Assembly: GCA_046728115.1 (NCBI GenBank)
Contig: JBKPDW010000383.1
Location: forward strand, 1 to 31,053
Reading direction: 5' to 3'
DNA: 31,053 bases
Origin: CAVSWN01 sp046728115
Lineage (GTDB): Bacteria; Acidobacteriota; Vicinamibacteria; Vicinamibacterales; CAVVIG01
This document shows, one piece after another, positions 29,731 through 31,053 of this stretch. The notes below the pieces were generated by a model. The model ran no database searches. It saw only the letters and a program-made list of their open reading frames with translations, and was not told the origin of the DNA. Each line of letters opens with the position of its first letter. Positions within the stretch are counted from its first letter, which is position 1. Position numbers and translations under genes: made by a program.

Positions 29731-30360
29731 TTACGAAAAGGAAAACGGAGGGTATTCGTCGACCAGTAGCAGCATGTAGGCTTCCAGCCGAATCAACCAG
29801 CGGAGGCAGCCGATGCCGAAGTCGTACATGCCTTGCGGGTAGGTTCCGCTGACGAGAATCAGCAGCCACGCGATGATGGCGGTAATCCACCAGCCGATCA
29901 GCAGGAAGACCAGCACGATGAAGTGGGGGATCGCCAGCAGGAGACGCAGCGCCACGCTCGTCCGATCGCGTGTCACGGGATCCTGAACGGTCACGGCAGC
30001 CGGATACGGTTCGTCCCCGAACGGCGGGTACTGGTCCTCGAGGAGCATCATGTATGCGAGTCCTCGAACCCGCCACCGGAGATAAAACGTGCTGAACTGA
30101 CGGATGCCGGTGATGTGCGTGCCGCCGAAGAGAATCGTGAACCAGCTGATGACGGCCAGTATTCCCGCAACCGTGCCCAGCACACCGGTTTCGCCGCCAA
30201 CCGACGTCAGCCCGTGATGACCGGTGTCCCAGGCAAAGCTGTATCCGATGCCTCCGATGAGCAGCGCGTGCGGAATCGCCAGAATCAGCCGGAAGGCAGT
30301 GGTCAGCCGGTTGCGATTGGCAAGCAGCGGTTCGATCGTCACAGTCACCGGGTAAGACAT
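29731..30360 (-). CDS. DUF4389 membrane protein
   Basis: About 209 residues. The sequence is an internal duplication: each half has an N-terminal strand with a basic residue-rich segment (NRLTTAFRLILAIPHALLI and RTSVALRLLLAIPHFIVLVF), further hydrophobic helices, and an end block (RWRVRGLAYMMLLEDQYPPF and RWLIRLEAYMLLLVDEYPPF). This LRLxLAIPH...YPPF pattern is the DUF4389 hallmark. Four to six membrane segments are likely. Function unknown. Start ATG 30360 is chosen because TATCAT ends exactly 6 bases upstream and no Shine-Dalgarno is present; an in-frame GTG lies at 30366. It faces the MFS transporter gene across a 182-base gap. Confidence 0.85.
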   Translation of the reverse strand: MSYPVTVTIEPLLANRNRLTTAFRLILAIPHALLIGGIGYSFAWDTGHHGLTSVGGETGVLGTVAGILAVISWFTILFGGTHITGIRQFSTFYLRWRVRGLAYMMLLEDQYPPFGDEPYPAAVTVQDPVTRDRTSVALRLLLAIPHFIVLVFLLIGWWITAIIAWLLILVSGTYPQGMYDFGIGCLRWLIRLEAYMLLLVDEYPPFSFS

Positions 30361-30366
30361 GCGCAC

Positions 30367-30372
30367 ATGATA
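30367..30372 (-). promoter_or_regulatory. -10 box TATCAT, 6 bases before the DUF4389 ATG
   Basis: Minus-strand TATCAT, GTGCGC, then ATG 30360: leaderless geometry. No clear -35 element is seen upstream. Confidence 0.6.
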
Positions 30373-30542
30373 TGCGGAATCTCACCCGTGAACCGCACGA
30401 ACTGTCGAACGGGCGAGCACCGCGCACCCGCCAATCTCGAACTGGTGTGCGATGTGTCCAGTGAATTACGACTACTTCGCAATCGGGATGCGGCCTTTCC
30501 GTTTTCTCCACGATAGCCGTTCTGGTTCGTCGTGGACGCTCG

Positions 30543-31053
30543 CTAGTGCTGCGCGTGAAATTGACGTCCCCGCGTTTCCGGGCCGGTCCACACGAGCGCG
30601 GAGACGAGTACTCCTGCCGCGCCGATGCAGAGAGCCATCGCATTCGGCAGCGCCACCCCGCGGTCCTGGAGCAGTCCGATCCACTGCGGCGTGAACGATC
30701 CGATCGCGGCGCCCGCATGGTACGCGAACCCCGCGCCGGCGGCTCGCGCGGCCGTCGGGAAGCGTTCGGTCAGATAGCTTGGCACCACGCCCCAGGCACC
30801 CCCGCCGAAGAATCCAATCGCGAGCGCGCCTGTCCACATCAGCGCCGTGTTCGTTGTGTAGAGATACAGTGGAATCGACGCGACGCCAATCGTCATCATC
30901 AGCGTTGCGACGCCGCGCCGACCTAAGCTGGTCTCGGAGAGCCGACCTGCAGCGACGGCGCCGGTTACGCTGCCGAAGTTCAGCATCAGCATGTAGAAGA
31001 GCGGCGGCAGGTGACGCGTGCCGAGAAACGTCGGATACCAGTACGTGATCGAG
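30543..31053 (-). CDS. MFS transporter, C-terminal part (5' end outside window)
   Basis: The frame is open from the right edge (reading SITYWYPTFLGTRHLPPLF) through to the stop at 30543, giving about 169 residues. It shows the second-half features of a major facilitator: a loop motif GRLSETSLGRRGVA between helices, then TLMMTIGVASIPLYLYT, WTGALAIGFFGGGAWGVVPS, LTERFPTAARAAGAGFAYHA and a last pair of helices. YLTERFPTAARAAGAG resembles the sugar/metabolite-proton symporter branch. The substrate cannot be told from this half. The C-terminus (GPETRGRQFHAQH) contains the PETRGR-type motif of sugar-porter-like MFS proteins. An internal Met at 30992 is not the true start. Confidence 0.85.
   Translation of the reverse strand, partial: SITYWYPTFLGTRHLPPLFYMLMLNFGSVTGAVAAGRLSETSLGRRGVATLMMTIGVASIPLYLYTTNTALMWTGALAIGFFGGGAWGVVPSYLTERFPTAARAAGAGFAYHAGAAIGSFTPQWIGLLQDRGVALPNAMALCIGAAGVLVSALVWTGPETRGRQFHAQH

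Noticed and set aside
30367..30542. Small gene or RNA in the gap between the DUF4389 and MFS genes
   Set aside because: Only short frames without start signals are seen, and no tRNA-like fold, terminator or repeat beyond the -10 box was recognised.
1..31053. Defence island, prophage, biosynthetic cluster or other novel multi-gene system
   Set aside because: No integrase, transposase, nuclease/helicase pairs, toxin-antitoxin genes, polyketide/peptide synthases or phage structural genes were found; nearly all genes fall in housekeeping, envelope or salvage families.

Overview
The window is GC-rich (by eye in the low-to-mid 60s percent) and densely coded chromosome. It reads as an Acidobacteriota genome, plausibly the Vicinamibacteria/subdivision 6 side. 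The main pointer is a secreted VWFA-related protein of the type expanded in Acidobacteria (18697-20775). High GC and short degenerate repeats in many gene junctions fit, but no rRNA or other decisive phylogenetic marker is present. No tRNA, rRNA, CRISPR array, transposase, integrase or phage gene was found, and no gene-free stretch exceeds 300 bases.

Layout. 1-7266 (minus strand) is the classic translation/ribosome-maturation operon rimP-nusA-infB-ylxP-rbfA-nrnA-truB; truB is cut by the window start. A hairpin plus T-tract terminator at 7363-7384 separates it from the upstream minus-strand unit: a TIM-barrel sugar-isomerase-like gene, asnS and rimO (7416-10812). 10959-13502 holds an AmgK-like kinase, a MurU-like nucleotidyltransferase and a CYTH protein, possibly a cell-wall amino-sugar salvage module. 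13535-18601 holds a membrane protein of unknown family, a MidA-type methyltransferase, an HtrA/DegP protease and an M24 metallopeptidase. Divergent from these on the plus strand are the VWFA-related protein and a PrcB-domain lipoprotein candidate (18697-21225). 21248-25532 (minus) carries a small secreted protein, a zinc-ribbon protein, alpha-glucan phosphorylase and a threonine-dehydratase-family enzyme. 25604-27040 is a plus-strand Ntn-hydrolase asparaginase converging on a DNPH1-like N-hydrolase. 27207-28933 is a DmpA-type peptidase with a YetF-like membrane protein, divergent from an outer-membrane barrel candidate. The right end has a DUF4389 membrane protein and the C-terminal part of an MFS transporter.

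How the genes work together. The left 10 kb serves translation: initiation (InfB), 30S maturation (RimP, RbfA), S12 modification (RimO), tRNA modification and charging (TruB, AsnS), RNA turnover (NrnA) and elongation control (NusA). The rest is envelope physiology, proteolysis and salvage, with many predicted secreted or membrane proteins.

Two non-coding patterns stand out. First, six transcription-unit starts have a TANNNT hexamer exactly 6 or 7 bases before the start codon, usually with no Shine-Dalgarno site: the signature of leaderless mRNAs. Second, many junctions hold short degenerate tandem repeats with a 7-, 8- or about 9-base period in at least five sequence families, several arranged as inverted arms and some abutting start codons. 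I did not find an obvious new defence or mobile system; most genes are housekeeping.
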